A stretch of 43,889 nucleotides of DNA from contig JAKVAY010000066.1 in the NCBI GenBank assembly GCA_022447185.1, positions 1 to 43,889 on the forward strand, written 5' to 3'. The notes beneath the pieces were generated by a model, which searched no databases, was not told the origin of the DNA, and worked only from the letters and a program-made list of their open reading frames with translations. Below, one piece after another: positions 8,460 to 17,303 of the stretch. The number at the start of each line of letters is the position of its first letter. The first letter of the stretch is position 1. This DNA is from Fuerstiella sp. (lineage in GTDB: Bacteria > Planctomycetota > Planctomycetia > Planctomycetales > Planctomycetaceae). The position numbers and the translations under genes are program-made.

Positions 8460-11400
8460 ATGAGAATTTCAGAGATTGACATCGATCGATTCCGAATCTG
8501 GCGCAGTCTTTTACTGCGTCTGGATGTGAATGGATTGAATGTCATCTACGGGCCAAATGAAGCCGGCAAGACCACACTGATGCAATTCGTACGGTCAGTC
8601 TTATACGGTTTTGATCCGCTGGAAGAAGAACCAGTCTGGCATCGTGAAGAATCTGAGGTGCCATGGAAAGGGTCACTGCGTTGTGAGCACATTGGTCGAA
8701 TGTGGCGGGTCAGTCGCAGGGCGGCCGTGTCAAATCGTGGCAGGTTCAGGATCACAGGTGGTCCGGATGACTTGTCACGTGAAGAATCGCTCGACTTGCT
8801 GCTTGGCCACACACGCGAAAATGTTTTCAATGATGTTTTTGCACTGGGCGTGCGGGAACTGCAGCAGCTTTCCACGCTCGGCAGTGATCAGGTTGCAGAA
8901 TACATATACGGTCTGTCGCTTGGACCTCACGGTCGCCAACTGCTCACGGCCATCGGAGACGTGAGACAGCGTCAGGCTGCACTGCTCGCCCAGGACGGCA
9001 CGCAGGGACGGCTCCCGGAACTGTTCGCCAACTACGTTCAACTGACGGCTGATGACACACGTCATGACGGTGAATCCCGGGAAAAACATGCGACACTGAC
9101 CCGACAGCATTCGGAACTGCGTGACAAAATCGGACAACTGCAGGCACGACAGTCTGAGATTGAGGCTGAATTACGAGGATTAAGGTTCGTCAGTAATTGC
9201 TTTAAGCCCTGGAGTCGCTGTCAAAACCTGAACAAACTGCTGAGCGACCTTCCGGTTATTCAGCATTCACCTCAGGATTCTCTCGTGCAGCTTTCCGGTT
9301 GCGAACGCGATATCGAAAAACATACGGCTGAGGAACAGAAGCTTACCGACCAGGCTGACCAGCTTCGACAGCAGGCTGATCGCATCAAAATCGATCTGCA
9401 GTTCGAAAAGAGTCGATACGCGATTCAAAGTCTCGTTGATCAGGCTGCCTGGTTGCGACAGATTGATCAGCAGATTCATGAGGCACAGGAACGATCCAGA
9501 GACCTCAAACGCGAACTGGACCATCAGCTCAGGGAAATGGGAGAAGCCTGGAATCTTGAGCGTCTGAACTCGGTTGACACATCGCCGTCTTCCCATCATC
9601 GATTGCTCCAGACTGCTCGGCGGTATCAGAGTGCGGCTCAGCGCCGCTCCAAACTGCGGCGGTCGTGCCGGGGTCTTTCCCGCCGCAGTCAGCAGGAACT
9701 GATGGAACTGAGCAGCGATCTGGAAGCGATACAGGTCGAATCAATTCCGGAGGCAATCGAACTCGAGCGATGTCGACTCACTGAACTCGAAAATCTTGGT
9801 CGACTGCGACTTCAAAGGGAACAGCTTGCGCTCAAGATTCAGACTGTTCGGAAGGTCATGAGTCGCGTCGATACAGACGATGCAATTCCACCGTGGGTTG
9901 ATCGGGCAGTTACGGGGATCACAGCCGTCTCGCTCGCGCTCTTTTTCTTTGGTGTTGTCATCTGGAGCCAGGGCGTATCGGGTCCCAGCGCTGTTGGCGG
10001 TTCACTGGCAGCTTCGGCATTCGCATTCGCCGGCATGATGTGGTGGGGAATTCGCAATGGGATGCGTAACTACTTTGATCGAAAAACAGGAATTCAGCTT
10101 GACGATCTCAATGACGAAGCACGTCAGGCTGAAATTCGCCTGACGAATGTCCACGATCGCATTCAGCGGATCCAGTCACAGGGAATTACCGGCCAACACC
10201 TGATGAAAATGGATTCCGGACAGTCGTCAACTGCTCATCTCGTGGAATGCATCGGTGAGTGCTCACGACACATAACGGAACTTGAACGACTGTCGCGTCG
10301 GCAGGAACGAGCAACCAGGCGTCGTCGTCGTCTTGCGCAACTTCGTGAGCGGTTTCGTACGGCAGGGCAGTCACTGAATGAACAGCGTCAGGAATGGTGT
10401 CGTTTATTGCATTCGCTGGGGATGGAAGAGACCGTCAAGGTCCAGGAAGCATTTGACTGGTGGCAGCGAATTCAGGAAGTCCGTGAACTCCACACCCAAT
10501 GGCGCAATTCAGCTCCCGAGGTTGAAGGCCTTCGCCGCATGTTTGAGGGTATGGGAACCCGGGTTCGGGAGCTGGGACAGCAGGTGGGACATGATGGTCA
10601 GCTGGATTTCGGACGTCCACTGGAAGTCCTGACGGCGTGGCAGCAGCAGTTGACAACACACAAACGCGATCGCATGGAACGCAGTCGTCTGACAAAGGAA
10701 GTCGACGTCCGCTCCCAGGACGCGACTTTGGCCAGGCATCAGACTGAAGCTGCCCAACTCCGTCGCGGAGCTGTATTCGCACGCAGTGGTGTGACGAACC
10801 GTGAAGAATTGATACAGCAGGCCAAATGGGTTCAGAAGCGAGAAGAGACTGAGGCACAGCTTAAAGTGGCTACGGAAGAACTGAACGACATAGCCTTTGC
10901 GGACCCCGAACTTGCAATTGTCGAAGAGGACCTGAGCCGCTTCGATCCTCAGAGCGGGCGTCAGGCAATTCAGCTGCTCGAAGCCGAACTGGAAGACCTC
11001 GAAAAGGATCTCAATTCGACACACGAAACAGTCGGCAGCCTGAAAGAGCAAATTCAGCTGCTCGAGACATCGCGTGGATCGCAGCAGCAATATTTCAAGC
11101 GAGCACAGCTGGCATCGGATATTCACCGGGCGGCAGAAGAATGGTATGCACTGCAATATGAACAGGATGCTGTTCGAAAGATGCGGGAACGATTCGAGAA
11201 GGAAAATATCTCCGGCACTCTGCGGATGGCGTCATCCTACCTGCATCGTATGACGTCGGGACGCTATCACAGAATCTGGGCACCGCTTGGCAAAGATTTT
11301 CTGTGTATTGACGATGAATACAATCGTACGTTTCGTGTGGAACAACTCAGTGGCGGAACACGTGAACAGCTGTTCCTTGCAATCCGCTTTGCACTCGCTC

Positions 11401-11786
11401 GGGAATTCGCGGATCGAGGCATCGAGCTTCCTATGGTGATGGACGATCTGTTTGTCAATTTCGATGAAGAACGTTCCGAGGCTGCACTCGATTGTTTACT
11501 GGAATTGGCGCACAGCGGACAGCAGATTCTGTTCTTCACATGCCACCAGCACCTGGCAGAACGTTTCCGCAGCAGAAATGTGGAGACATTGTGGCTTCCC
11601 GGACATCGAATCGGCACAGATTCGAATCGTCCGGAGGACGAAAAGGCAGCGTTCATGGAAGACGAAACCCGGAAGAACACACGTCTGGATGAGCCCCAGT
11701 CACCATTGACGGGTTCGCGTACGCCTGGTGAACGAACCGTTTCAGTCAAAGACGAAGACTTAAACGAGACCCAGGAGATCGCTTAA
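8460..11786 (+). CDS. YhaN-like SMC/Rad50-type ATPase with central transmembrane hairpin
   Basis: A 1108-residue SMC-like ATPase, the usual partner of a YhaO/SbcD-type protein. The N-terminal lobe has Walker A GPNEAGKTT (residues 31-39). The C-terminal lobe has the ABC signature LSGGTREQ (963-970) and Walker B LPMVMDDLFVNFDEER (about 990-1005). Between them are long coiled-coil arms rich in Gln, Arg, Glu and Leu. At the apex (about 480-532), where Rad50 carries a CxxC zinc hook, there are instead two hydrophobic helices around a short Gly/Ser loop, a membrane hairpin also known from Bacillus YhaN. A Shine-Dalgarno CAGGA sits 7 bases before the ATG. The C-terminal ~100 residues after the ATPase core are polar and probably disordered. 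All ATPase motifs are intact, in contrast to the partner gene. Likely role: membrane-tethered DNA repair or processing. Confidence 0.85.
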   Translation: MRISEIDIDRFRIWRSLLLRLDVNGLNVIYGPNEAGKTTLMQFVRSVLYGFDPLEEEPVWHREESEVPWKGSLRCEHIGRMWRVSRRAAVSNRGRFRITGGPDDLSREESLDLLLGHTRENVFNDVFALGVRELQQLSTLGSDQVAEYIYGLSLGPHGRQLLTAIGDVRQRQAALLAQDGTQGRLPELFANYVQLTADDTRHDGESREKHATLTRQHSELRDKIGQLQARQSEIEAELRGLRFVSNCFKPWSRCQNLNKLLSDLPVIQHSPQDSLVQLSGCERDIEKHTAEEQKLTDQADQLRQQADRIKIDLQFEKSRYAIQSLVDQAAWLRQIDQQIHEAQERSRDLKRELDHQLREMGEAWNLERLNSVDTSPSSHHRLLQTARRYQSAAQRRSKLRRSCRGLSRRSQQELMELSSDLEAIQVESIPEAIELERCRLTELENLGRLRLQREQLALKIQTVRKVMSRVDTDDAIPPWVDRAVTGITAVSLALFFFGVVIWSQGVSGPSAVGGSLAASAFAFAGMMWWGIRNGMRNYFDRKTGIQLDDLNDEARQAEIRLTNVHDRIQRIQSQGITGQHLMKMDSGQSSTAHLVECIGECSRHITELERLSRRQERATRRRRRLAQLRERFRTAGQSLNEQRQEWCRLLHSLGMEETVKVQEAFDWWQRIQEVRELHTQWRNSAPEVEGLRRMFEGMGTRVRELGQQVGHDGQLDFGRPLEVLTAWQQQLTTHKRDRMERSRLTKEVDVRSQDATLARHQTEAAQLRRGAVFARSGVTNREELIQQAKWVQKREETEAQLKVATEELNDIAFADPELAIVEEDLSRFDPQSGRQAIQLLEAELEDLEKDLNSTHETVGSLKEQIQLLETSRGSQQQYFKRAQLASDIHRAAEEWYALQYEQDAVRKMRERFEKENISGTLRMASSYLHRMTSGRYHRIWAPLGKDFLCIDDEYNRTFRVEQLSGGTREQLFLAIRFALAREFADRGIELPMVMDDLFVNFDEERSEAALDCLLELAHSGQQILFFTCHQHLAERFRSRNVETLWLPGHRIGTDSNRPEDEKAAFMEDETRKNTRLDEPQSPLTGSRTPGERTVSVKDEDLNETQEIA

Positions 11787-11806
11787 CGCAACTTATTTTT
11801 AAAGTC

Positions 11807-11844
11807 GTGACACGATTCTCTTCGTCTGGGCAATCGTGCGTCAC
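11807..11844 (+). terminator. Possible terminator hairpin after the YhaN-like gene
   Basis: GTGACACGATT pairs with AATCGTG-CG-TCAC, an 11-bp stem with a 2-base bulge, starting 21 bases after the stop codon. No U-run follows, so if it terminates it is not a classic intrinsic terminator. Confidence 0.35.
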
Positions 11845-12057
11845 TGAACTGACAACCAGATTACTCTGATGAAGCCAGTTAAGGTGTTGCCATCTGTCAC
11901 AGAATCGCATAATTCAAGCGCTAAGACTTGAATCGAATGCCGTTGTCACCACCAGTTACCGCACTAATATCGAATTCGCCTGGGTCGAATTCACTCATGG
12001 CAACGATTCTGAGTGCCAGGAACCGGTACAGCGAGCCTGGGAAATCCAGAGCAGGAT

Positions 12058-12087
12058 TCGACTTTCCACAAGTTCCCTTCGTATAAT
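12058..12087 (+). promoter_or_regulatory. Sigma-70-like promoter for the cupredoxin-adaptor operon
   Basis: TATAAT at 12082-12087 is a perfect -10 hexamer. TCGACT at 12058-12063 is a weak -35 (4 of 6 positions) with an 18-base spacer. It lies about 90-115 bases before the start codons of the following gene. Confidence 0.45.
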
Positions 12088-12175
12088 TTGCCTGTCGAGT
12101 ACAGGTTGGTTCGATTTCCCTCCAGCTCAACTATTATCTCATCTCACCACTGGGTATTCACACCCGTGACCCTGT

Positions 12176-12955
12176 ATGCAGCCTTTTCAGGATCCAGTCA
12201 TGTTGCGAACGGTCTTTCACATCACCTGTCTGTTACTGGTTGCTGTCGTACCCGCAATTGCTGCGGATGGGTGGGGATCCGTTTCCGGCAGGATATTGTG
12301 GAAGGGTGACATTCCTGAACCACGTTTGCTGCACCCAAAGGGAGCCAGTATCAAAAACGGAAACGTGTGTGCTGCCGACGATGTCTACGATGATGAATTG
12401 GTCATCGATCAGAACACCAGAGGAATTTCTCATGTGTTCGTTTACCTGAGAAAAGCCCCAAAACAAATCCACCCGGATCGCATGGACTTTCCTCCAATGG
12501 TCACATTCGACCAAAAGAACTGCATGTTCACACCTCACACACTTCTGGTACGTGCGGGTCAGACCGTTGAGGTTCTCAACAGTGACTCAGTCAGTCACAA
12601 CACAAACATGACTCCGATTCGAAACCGTGGCCAGAACCAGGTAATTGCTCCACTCACCCCCAAGGGAAAAGGTACGCTTTATCCTGTACCAAAGGCGGAA
12701 CCATTACCGTCAACAGTCAAGTGCGACTTCCATCCGTGGATGGAAGCCCGATGGCTGATTCTGGACCATCCCTATGCCGCAATTACAAAGAAGGACGGCA
12801 GCTTCGAAATCAAAGATCTGCCGGTCGGAACGCACAATTTTCGTGTTTGGCATGAACTTCAGGGCTATCTCGAAAGAAAACTATCGGTCGAAATCAAGGA
12901 TGGTAAAACCATTGAGCTTGAACCACGAGAATACAGAATAAAAACAAAGGACTAG
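12176..12955 (+). CDS. Secreted cupredoxin-like protein with C-terminal carboxypeptidase-regulatory-like domain
   Basis: A 259-residue exported protein with a predicted type-1 copper site. Candidate ligands are His141 (VSHNTN), Cys183, His186 and Met189, the last three in CDFHPWM. This is the pattern of the plastocyanin/methylamine-utilisation-type cupredoxins common in planctomycetes, probably an electron carrier or copper-binding protein in the periplasm. Residues ~200-250 (KKDGSFEIKDLPVGTHNFRV) form a carboxypeptidase-regulatory-like beta-sandwich. A signal peptide ends near AIAADG. The ATG at 12200 may be the real start: it gives a cleaner signal peptide and has AGGA about 8 bases upstream, while 12176 adds 8 polar residues. 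It heads a run of plus-strand genes (small membrane protein, adaptor, rsmE). Confidence 0.8.
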   Translation: MQPFQDPVMLRTVFHITCLLLVAVVPAIAADGWGSVSGRILWKGDIPEPRLLHPKGASIKNGNVCAADDVYDDELVIDQNTRGISHVFVYLRKAPKQIHPDRMDFPPMVTFDQKNCMFTPHTLLVRAGQTVEVLNSDSVSHNTNMTPIRNRGQNQVIAPLTPKGKGTLYPVPKAEPLPSTVKCDFHPWMEARWLILDHPYAAITKKDGSFEIKDLPVGTHNFRVWHELQGYLERKLSVEIKDGKTIELEPREYRIKTKD

Positions 12956-13061
12956 TTGGCTGCGACACAAACTGTCTGCGCAACGCACCCATCTGAGCCT
13001 CGTGAATTCATTCGAACAAACCGTGATAAAACATCTATCTTTGGTGTGAGGATCAATTTCT

Positions 13062-13226
13062 GTGAAACACCAAATTGGATTCTTTCTGCAACTTCTCGTG
13101 CTATCAGCACTACCAGCGCTTGTGTTATATCAGTTGCAGTTCGGCATCCCACTGGTGGTCATGCCGGCCTGTCTTCTGGCTGGTATCATTCTTTTTGCAG
13201 CGGGTACTCACCTGCGAGAGCGATAG
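13062..13226 (+). CDS. Small membrane protein (54 residues, GTG start), operon partner of the adaptor
   Basis: The frame starts with GTG at 13062, preceded by GAGGA 9 bases upstream, and stops with TAG at 13224-13226, five bases before the adaptor's ATG. The product begins MKHQIGFFLQ and has two hydrophobic segments (about residues 5-22 and 28-48, including GIPLVVMPACLLAGIILFAA) joined by YQLQF, ending in basic THLRER. Good ribosome site, tight spacing and clear hydrophobic pattern argue that it is real. Its expression makes the upstream part of the longer adaptor frame (from 12956) non-coding. Function is unknown; it may be a membrane accessory of the adaptor. Confidence 0.7.
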   Translation: MKHQIGFFLQLLVLSALPALVLYQLQFGIPLVVMPACLLAGIILFAAGTHLRER

Positions 13227-13231
13227 TCCGC

Positions 13232-14677
13232 ATGAAGGACGACGCCGATAAATATCGGACACTGCTGCGACGCACTGTCATCTCTCAGATTGTGATTGCG
13301 GTGATTCTGCTGGCGTCCCGAATCGGTTATGTAACCCTGAGTGCCCAAAGGCCAGGTGTGGTATCCAAAGAAGTCGTAGCACCTCCACTCAATATTGATA
13401 CGTATTCGGTCGCCCCTGTCGCATTTCGTGAAATTATCACTGCGTATGGGACGGCGGTTGCCGACCTTGAGGCGGTAGTAGCTGCTCAGGTCAGCGGTGA
13501 GATTGTTAACGTCGATCCAAAACTGGAGATCGGTCAGCCTGTCACAGCGCAACGCACAGTGATTGTCGCAGATGAACCAACTCGATTTGTCGAAGGTGAC
13601 GTATTGGTTCAAATAGATGATCGTGACTACGCCAATCGAGCCCGGCAGCTAAGAAATCGGATCAGTGAAACCACACGCGAGCTCGAACAGCTGCGGCAAC
13701 AGCAGATCAACAGCACGCGTCTGCTGGAAAAATCGAAGTCTGATGTGGTCACATTTCAGCAGGAATACGACCGTTTTCGTCGAGCCGTCGACCTGAATGC
13801 TGGCGCTGAATCTGAAATGAACAGGGCACTGGTGGACCTGAACCGTCAGAAAGACACGATAATCCAGCTCGCGAATCAACTCAGTCTGTTCCCACTTCAA
13901 ATCGCCGCTGCTGAGGAACGTCTGTCCTCAGCTCAGGCGGAGTTTCAGCAAGCCGAAGACGATTTGGAACGAACACGTGTTCTTCCTCCGTTTGATGGTG
14001 TGCTAAGTGAAGTGATGACTGAACGGGGACAGTACGTCCGTGCCGGTGAACCCTTGTTTCGACTCACCAGTCCCAACAACATTGAGATTCCGGTGGCTAT
14101 CGGACTGGACGACTGGAGACAGATTGCTGCCTCTGTAAATGCGGGTGAGCGCCCGACGGTCCATCTTGCGACGAGTGAATCTGCTGCCACTGAATGGACA
14201 GGGACGATTCGTCGTGTCGCGCCGGAAGCAGATCCAGGAACAAGAACAATTCTGGCGTTCGTCAAAGTCATTAACGACAATCAAAACTACGCCCTGTTAC
14301 CCGGTACATTTGTTCAGGCACGTATTACAGGCGATGCCAACGAGGACATTGTCATTCCCAGAGCGGCAATCCTGAATGACCACGTCTTCATCATCGGTTC
14401 CGATCAAACAGTTCGGCGACAGAAAGTCACACAGGGTCGACGTCTGAAGTCTTTGGTCGTGGTCTCGGCAGGCCTTAATGGTTCAGAACAGATTGCAACC
14501 ACAAATCTGACACTCCTTGAAGACGGACAAAAAATCGAAGTCCAGGCTACGACAGATCTCGCCGAAGAACTCCAGACACAGCAGAATTCTGTGATCAAAC
14601 TACTGACCGCGATTCCTCAAGTGAAGTCACTGGAATCTGCGCACAGCACCCCGGCGGATCATACGATTCGCGAATGA
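13232..14677 (+). CDS. HlyD/RND-type periplasmic adaptor (membrane fusion) protein
   Basis: A 481-residue efflux adaptor. The frame is open from 12956, but the first 92 codons lack adaptor character and overlap the 54-residue gene in another frame, so I take the ATG at 13232, which starts with a polar tail followed at once by a membrane anchor (TVISQIVIAVILLASRIGYV). Domains in order are a half-lipoyl barrel (VAAQVSGEIVNVDPKLEIGQ), a long coiled-coil hairpin (roughly residues 130-235), the second lipoyl half with VLPPFDGVLSEVMTERGQYV, then beta-barrel and membrane-proximal domains. Such adaptors bridge an inner-membrane RND or ABC pump to an outer-membrane channel. No permease gene follows; rsmE does. 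The pump partner must be elsewhere. Confidence 0.87.
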   Translation: MKDDADKYRTLLRRTVISQIVIAVILLASRIGYVTLSAQRPGVVSKEVVAPPLNIDTYSVAPVAFREIITAYGTAVADLEAVVAAQVSGEIVNVDPKLEIGQPVTAQRTVIVADEPTRFVEGDVLVQIDDRDYANRARQLRNRISETTRELEQLRQQQINSTRLLEKSKSDVVTFQQEYDRFRRAVDLNAGAESEMNRALVDLNRQKDTIIQLANQLSLFPLQIAAAEERLSSAQAEFQQAEDDLERTRVLPPFDGVLSEVMTERGQYVRAGEPLFRLTSPNNIEIPVAIGLDDWRQIAASVNAGERPTVHLATSESAATEWTGTIRRVAPEADPGTRTILAFVKVINDNQNYALLPGTFVQARITGDANEDIVIPRAAILNDHVFIIGSDQTVRRQKVTQGRRLKSLVVVSAGLNGSEQIATTNLTLLEDGQKIEVQATTDLAEELQTQQNSVIKLLTAIPQVKSLESAHSTPADHTIRE

Positions 14678-14719
14678 TCGATAAAATGCTTCGGACGACA
14701 GCGAAAGGAATGTAGTGTC

Positions 14720-15433
14720 ATGCCCGCCAGATTCTACTGCAAGAATATCGGCGGACGGACGGCGGAACTAGACGAAGCAGAGTCTCATCACGTCCAGCAT
14801 GTCCTGCGACTGTCTGTTGGCGATGAAGTCGAACTGTTTGACGGCTCCGGTGCGTCGGCTTCCGCATCCGTTGCCAACGTGTCGCGAAACAGGGTCGATC
14901 TGACTGTAAATAACTTGCGAGAATCGGGAGCTCTGAGCCGTGCACGTCTCATCGTGGCTGCTGCACCGCCGCGAGGTGATCGACTGAAATCGATGGTAGA
15001 AAAACTGACAGAAATCGGTGTTGACGATTTTATTCCGCTTCGCACAGTGAGATCTGTCGTCGATCCTCGACAGTCAAAACTGGAGAAGCTGCGAACGACG
15101 GTGATCGGAGCCATGAAGCAGTCCGGCCGTAACCATCTGATGAAAATCCATGAGGCCACCGATTTTTCTGTAGCTCTCCGAACCGCGGCGGCGGAGAGGC
15201 AGATAATTTCTCTAGCGCATCCTGGTGACATCGCCAGAACTGCAACCGAGACAGAACAACGTGACACCCTGTTGCTCATCGGTCCGGAAGGCGGATTCAC
15301 ACGGGAAGAAGTTCTGCAGGCGTCTGACTACGGAGCAACTCGGATCTCGTGGCCTGAGGGAATCCTGCGGATTGAAACAGCAACGGTTGTCTTTGCCGGA
15401 CTCCTGATCAGTCGGATGTATCAGACACGCTGA
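14720..15433 (+). CDS. rsmE: 16S rRNA (uracil-1498-N3)-methyltransferase RsmE
   Basis: A 237-residue SPOUT-class methyltransferase that methylates U1498 of 16S rRNA with SAM. Diagnostic features are the N-terminal PUA-like part (ESHHVQHVLRLSVGDEVELF), the ERxTEIG-type segment (MVEKLTEIGVDDFIPL), and the C-terminal knot motifs IGPEGGFTREE and GILRIETA, where the canonical sequence is usually LRTETA or LRVETA. Length is normal. A Shine-Dalgarno AAAGGAA lies about 11 bases upstream of the ATG. It is the last gene of the cupredoxin-adaptor stretch, 42 bases after the adaptor stop. Confidence 0.95.
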   Translation: MPARFYCKNIGGRTAELDEAESHHVQHVLRLSVGDEVELFDGSGASASASVANVSRNRVDLTVNNLRESGALSRARLIVAAAPPRGDRLKSMVEKLTEIGVDDFIPLRTVRSVVDPRQSKLEKLRTTVIGAMKQSGRNHLMKIHEATDFSVALRTAAAERQIISLAHPGDIARTATETEQRDTLLLIGPEGGFTREEVLQASDYGATRISWPEGILRIETATVVFAGLLISRMYQTR

Positions 15434-15890
15434 GGACAACACATGTTCAGGAACTGAATCACCTGTATCATGATCCCTGCTCCGTTTTGCCCGGTGGCAT
15501 GCGTCGGCTGCCCGTCTTCTCTTTTCTTTCTTATTGATTTTCTGAAACAAGTAGGGGGGGCAGGAGATCAGCTGCAGGAGGACTGAACAACTGTTGGAAT
15601 CTCTTCGCTCCAGAGGTTTCCCCGGTGTTCATCTCCGCAGGATCAATACGGTCAAGCAGTGCATGATTTCATCTGGTTCTGAATTTTCAGGGAATCATTC
15701 GCAACAGTGAAACGGTTTGCAGGGGCATGAGACTTTGATGTAAGGCTCCGAATTTTTCCCGGGCCACAAAGTGTCGGTGATCGTGTCGCCGAGTCCAGAA
15801 ACGACACGGCCTGTATTACAGCATGTCGAATCTCGAGATCTCAAGTTATACTTCGGGCATAACGATTCCAGTACACTCTCAGGAATGATC
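15434..15890. other. Intergenic region, 457 bases
   Basis: Follows rsmE and leads to the oxidoreductase. It contains a 5-bp hairpin TTCAG-GAA-CTGAA soon after rsmE, a pyrimidine-rich stretch and a G7 run near 15554-15560. A frame is open from 15771 into the oxidoreductase, but the first 40 codons look non-coding. No independent gene seen. Confidence 0.55.
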
Positions 15891-17171
15891 ATGGGGCAGA
15901 CATCATCAAAATCCCGACGCGGTTTTCTGAAAGCTTCAGCTCTTACCGGAGCGACAGTGTCAGCTCCATTGTTTGTCTCGGCGGAAGTTCTTGGACGAGG
16001 AAGTGGCACACCGGCCAGTGAACAAATTCGCGTTGGTGTCATTGGTACCGGAAACAGAGCACGCCAATTGATGCAACAGCTTCCGGCCCCGGGAAAACTT
16101 GTGGCGATTTCCGACTGCTACATGCAGCAAATGCTCGACGCTGAAAGAAAGGTGCAGACAGAATTTCCAAAATACAGCGACTATCGCCAGATGTTTGACC
16201 GGGAGCAACTGGACGCAGTAATCGTCGGCACGCCCGACCATGGTCGTTCACTACCCTGTATTCGAGCCTGTCAGGCCGGACTGGATATTTACGCCGAAAA
16301 GCCATTGACTGCTTATATTCAGGAGGGACGTGAGGTCGTCAATTCAGTCCGGCGTCACAATCGAGTCTTTCAGGTGGGTACACAGCAGCGCACAATGGAA
16401 ATGAATCGGTTTTGCTGCGACCTGATTCGCAACGGCGGTCTTGGTGACATAAAAGTCGTCCAGGTTCTGAATTACACCGGACCAATGAAGTATCCCGGTG
16501 TCACCGAACTCCCGGAAGAGCCCATCCCGGACGGAAACAACTGGGATATGTGGTGCGGGCCAACTCGGCTTCGCCCCTTCAGCAGACAACTACAGTCCCG
16601 CTGGATGCAGTGGTGGGACTATTCAGGTGGGGTAATGACGAACTGGGGGGCACATGGAGTGGACCAGGTCCAGTCAGCGCTTGGCAAGAGTCTTACAGGC
16701 CCCCGTGAACTCTGGCCCGAGACACCGGGAACCAATGGCAGGGTTTCTATGAAATATGCAGACGGCACACTCGTACGGTTTGAGCTTGACCGCGGTCCAA
16801 AAGGCGGGGCTGTTTTTGTGGGAACGAAAGCAAAGATGGAAATCAACCGCAATCGGTTCGCCACGAACCCGCCCGACTTCGTCACGGGTGCTCCTGATCC
16901 TGACGAACAGAAAAAGTGGGACACCGCGGACTGGACCGCCGGCCCACATCTGGCAAACTGGCTGGACTGCATCAAGACGCGAAAAATGCCGAACGCAGAT
17001 GTTGAAATTGGACACCGCTCAATCAGTGTATGCCATCTGGTCAATATCACACGGGAACTTGGACGGAAACTGATCTGGAATGCCGAAGCTGAACAGTTCG
17101 AAAATGACAATGATGCAAACACTTATCTGAGACGACCACGCCGCGCAGCATACGAACTGCCTACCGGGTAA
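15891..17171 (+). CDS. Tat-exported Gfo/Idh/MocA family oxidoreductase
   Basis: A 426-residue NAD(P)-dependent oxidoreductase, sugar or cyclitol type, predicted to be exported folded. I choose the ATG at 15891 because AGGA stands 6 bases before it and the twin-arginine signal SRRGFLKASALTGATV then sits properly at the N-terminus; the frame itself is open from 15771. The Rossmann motif is VGVIGTGNRARQLM, and the cofactor-site EKP motif is in IYAEKPLTAY. The C-terminal alpha/beta domain begins near NRFCCDLIRNGGLGDIKVVQ. Tat-exported members of this family are numerous in planctomycetes, and their substrates are mostly unknown. It has its own leader and is 132 bases from the next gene. Confidence 0.9.
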   Translation: MGQTSSKSRRGFLKASALTGATVSAPLFVSAEVLGRGSGTPASEQIRVGVIGTGNRARQLMQQLPAPGKLVAISDCYMQQMLDAERKVQTEFPKYSDYRQMFDREQLDAVIVGTPDHGRSLPCIRACQAGLDIYAEKPLTAYIQEGREVVNSVRRHNRVFQVGTQQRTMEMNRFCCDLIRNGGLGDIKVVQVLNYTGPMKYPGVTELPEEPIPDGNNWDMWCGPTRLRPFSRQLQSRWMQWWDYSGGVMTNWGAHGVDQVQSALGKSLTGPRELWPETPGTNGRVSMKYADGTLVRFELDRGPKGGAVFVGTKAKMEINRNRFATNPPDFVTGAPDPDEQKKWDTADWTAGPHLANWLDCIKTRKMPNADVEIGHRSISVCHLVNITRELGRKLIWNAEAEQFENDNDANTYLRRPRRAAYELPTG

Positions 17172-17303
17172 TTTACACAGCCGAAAGGCCCGAGTCGTAT
17201 TTCGTGGATGCCTGCTGCCGATGCCACAGCGTCTGAGAATGGTAAAAACATCCGCTGTGATCTGATTCGGCACTGTTCCGGAGTACGATGGAGAAAGTGA
17301 AAC

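Larger units (their letters stand above)
11787..12175. other. Intergenic region, 389 bases
   Basis: It holds the hairpin at 11807-11844 and, further on, a perfect -10-like TATAAT at 12082-12087 upstream of the cupredoxin-like gene. No coding frame is convincing. Confidence 0.6.

Noticed and set aside
12956..13231. Longer N-terminus for the HlyD-type adaptor from 12956
   Set aside because: The first 92 codons are low in adaptor character and overlap the 54-residue gene in another frame, which has a ribosome site. The ATG at 13232 gives a normal membrane anchor.
15771..15890. Earlier start for the Tat-exported oxidoreductase
   Set aside because: The 40 added codons would bury the twin-arginine signal; the ATG at 15891 has AGGA at proper spacing.
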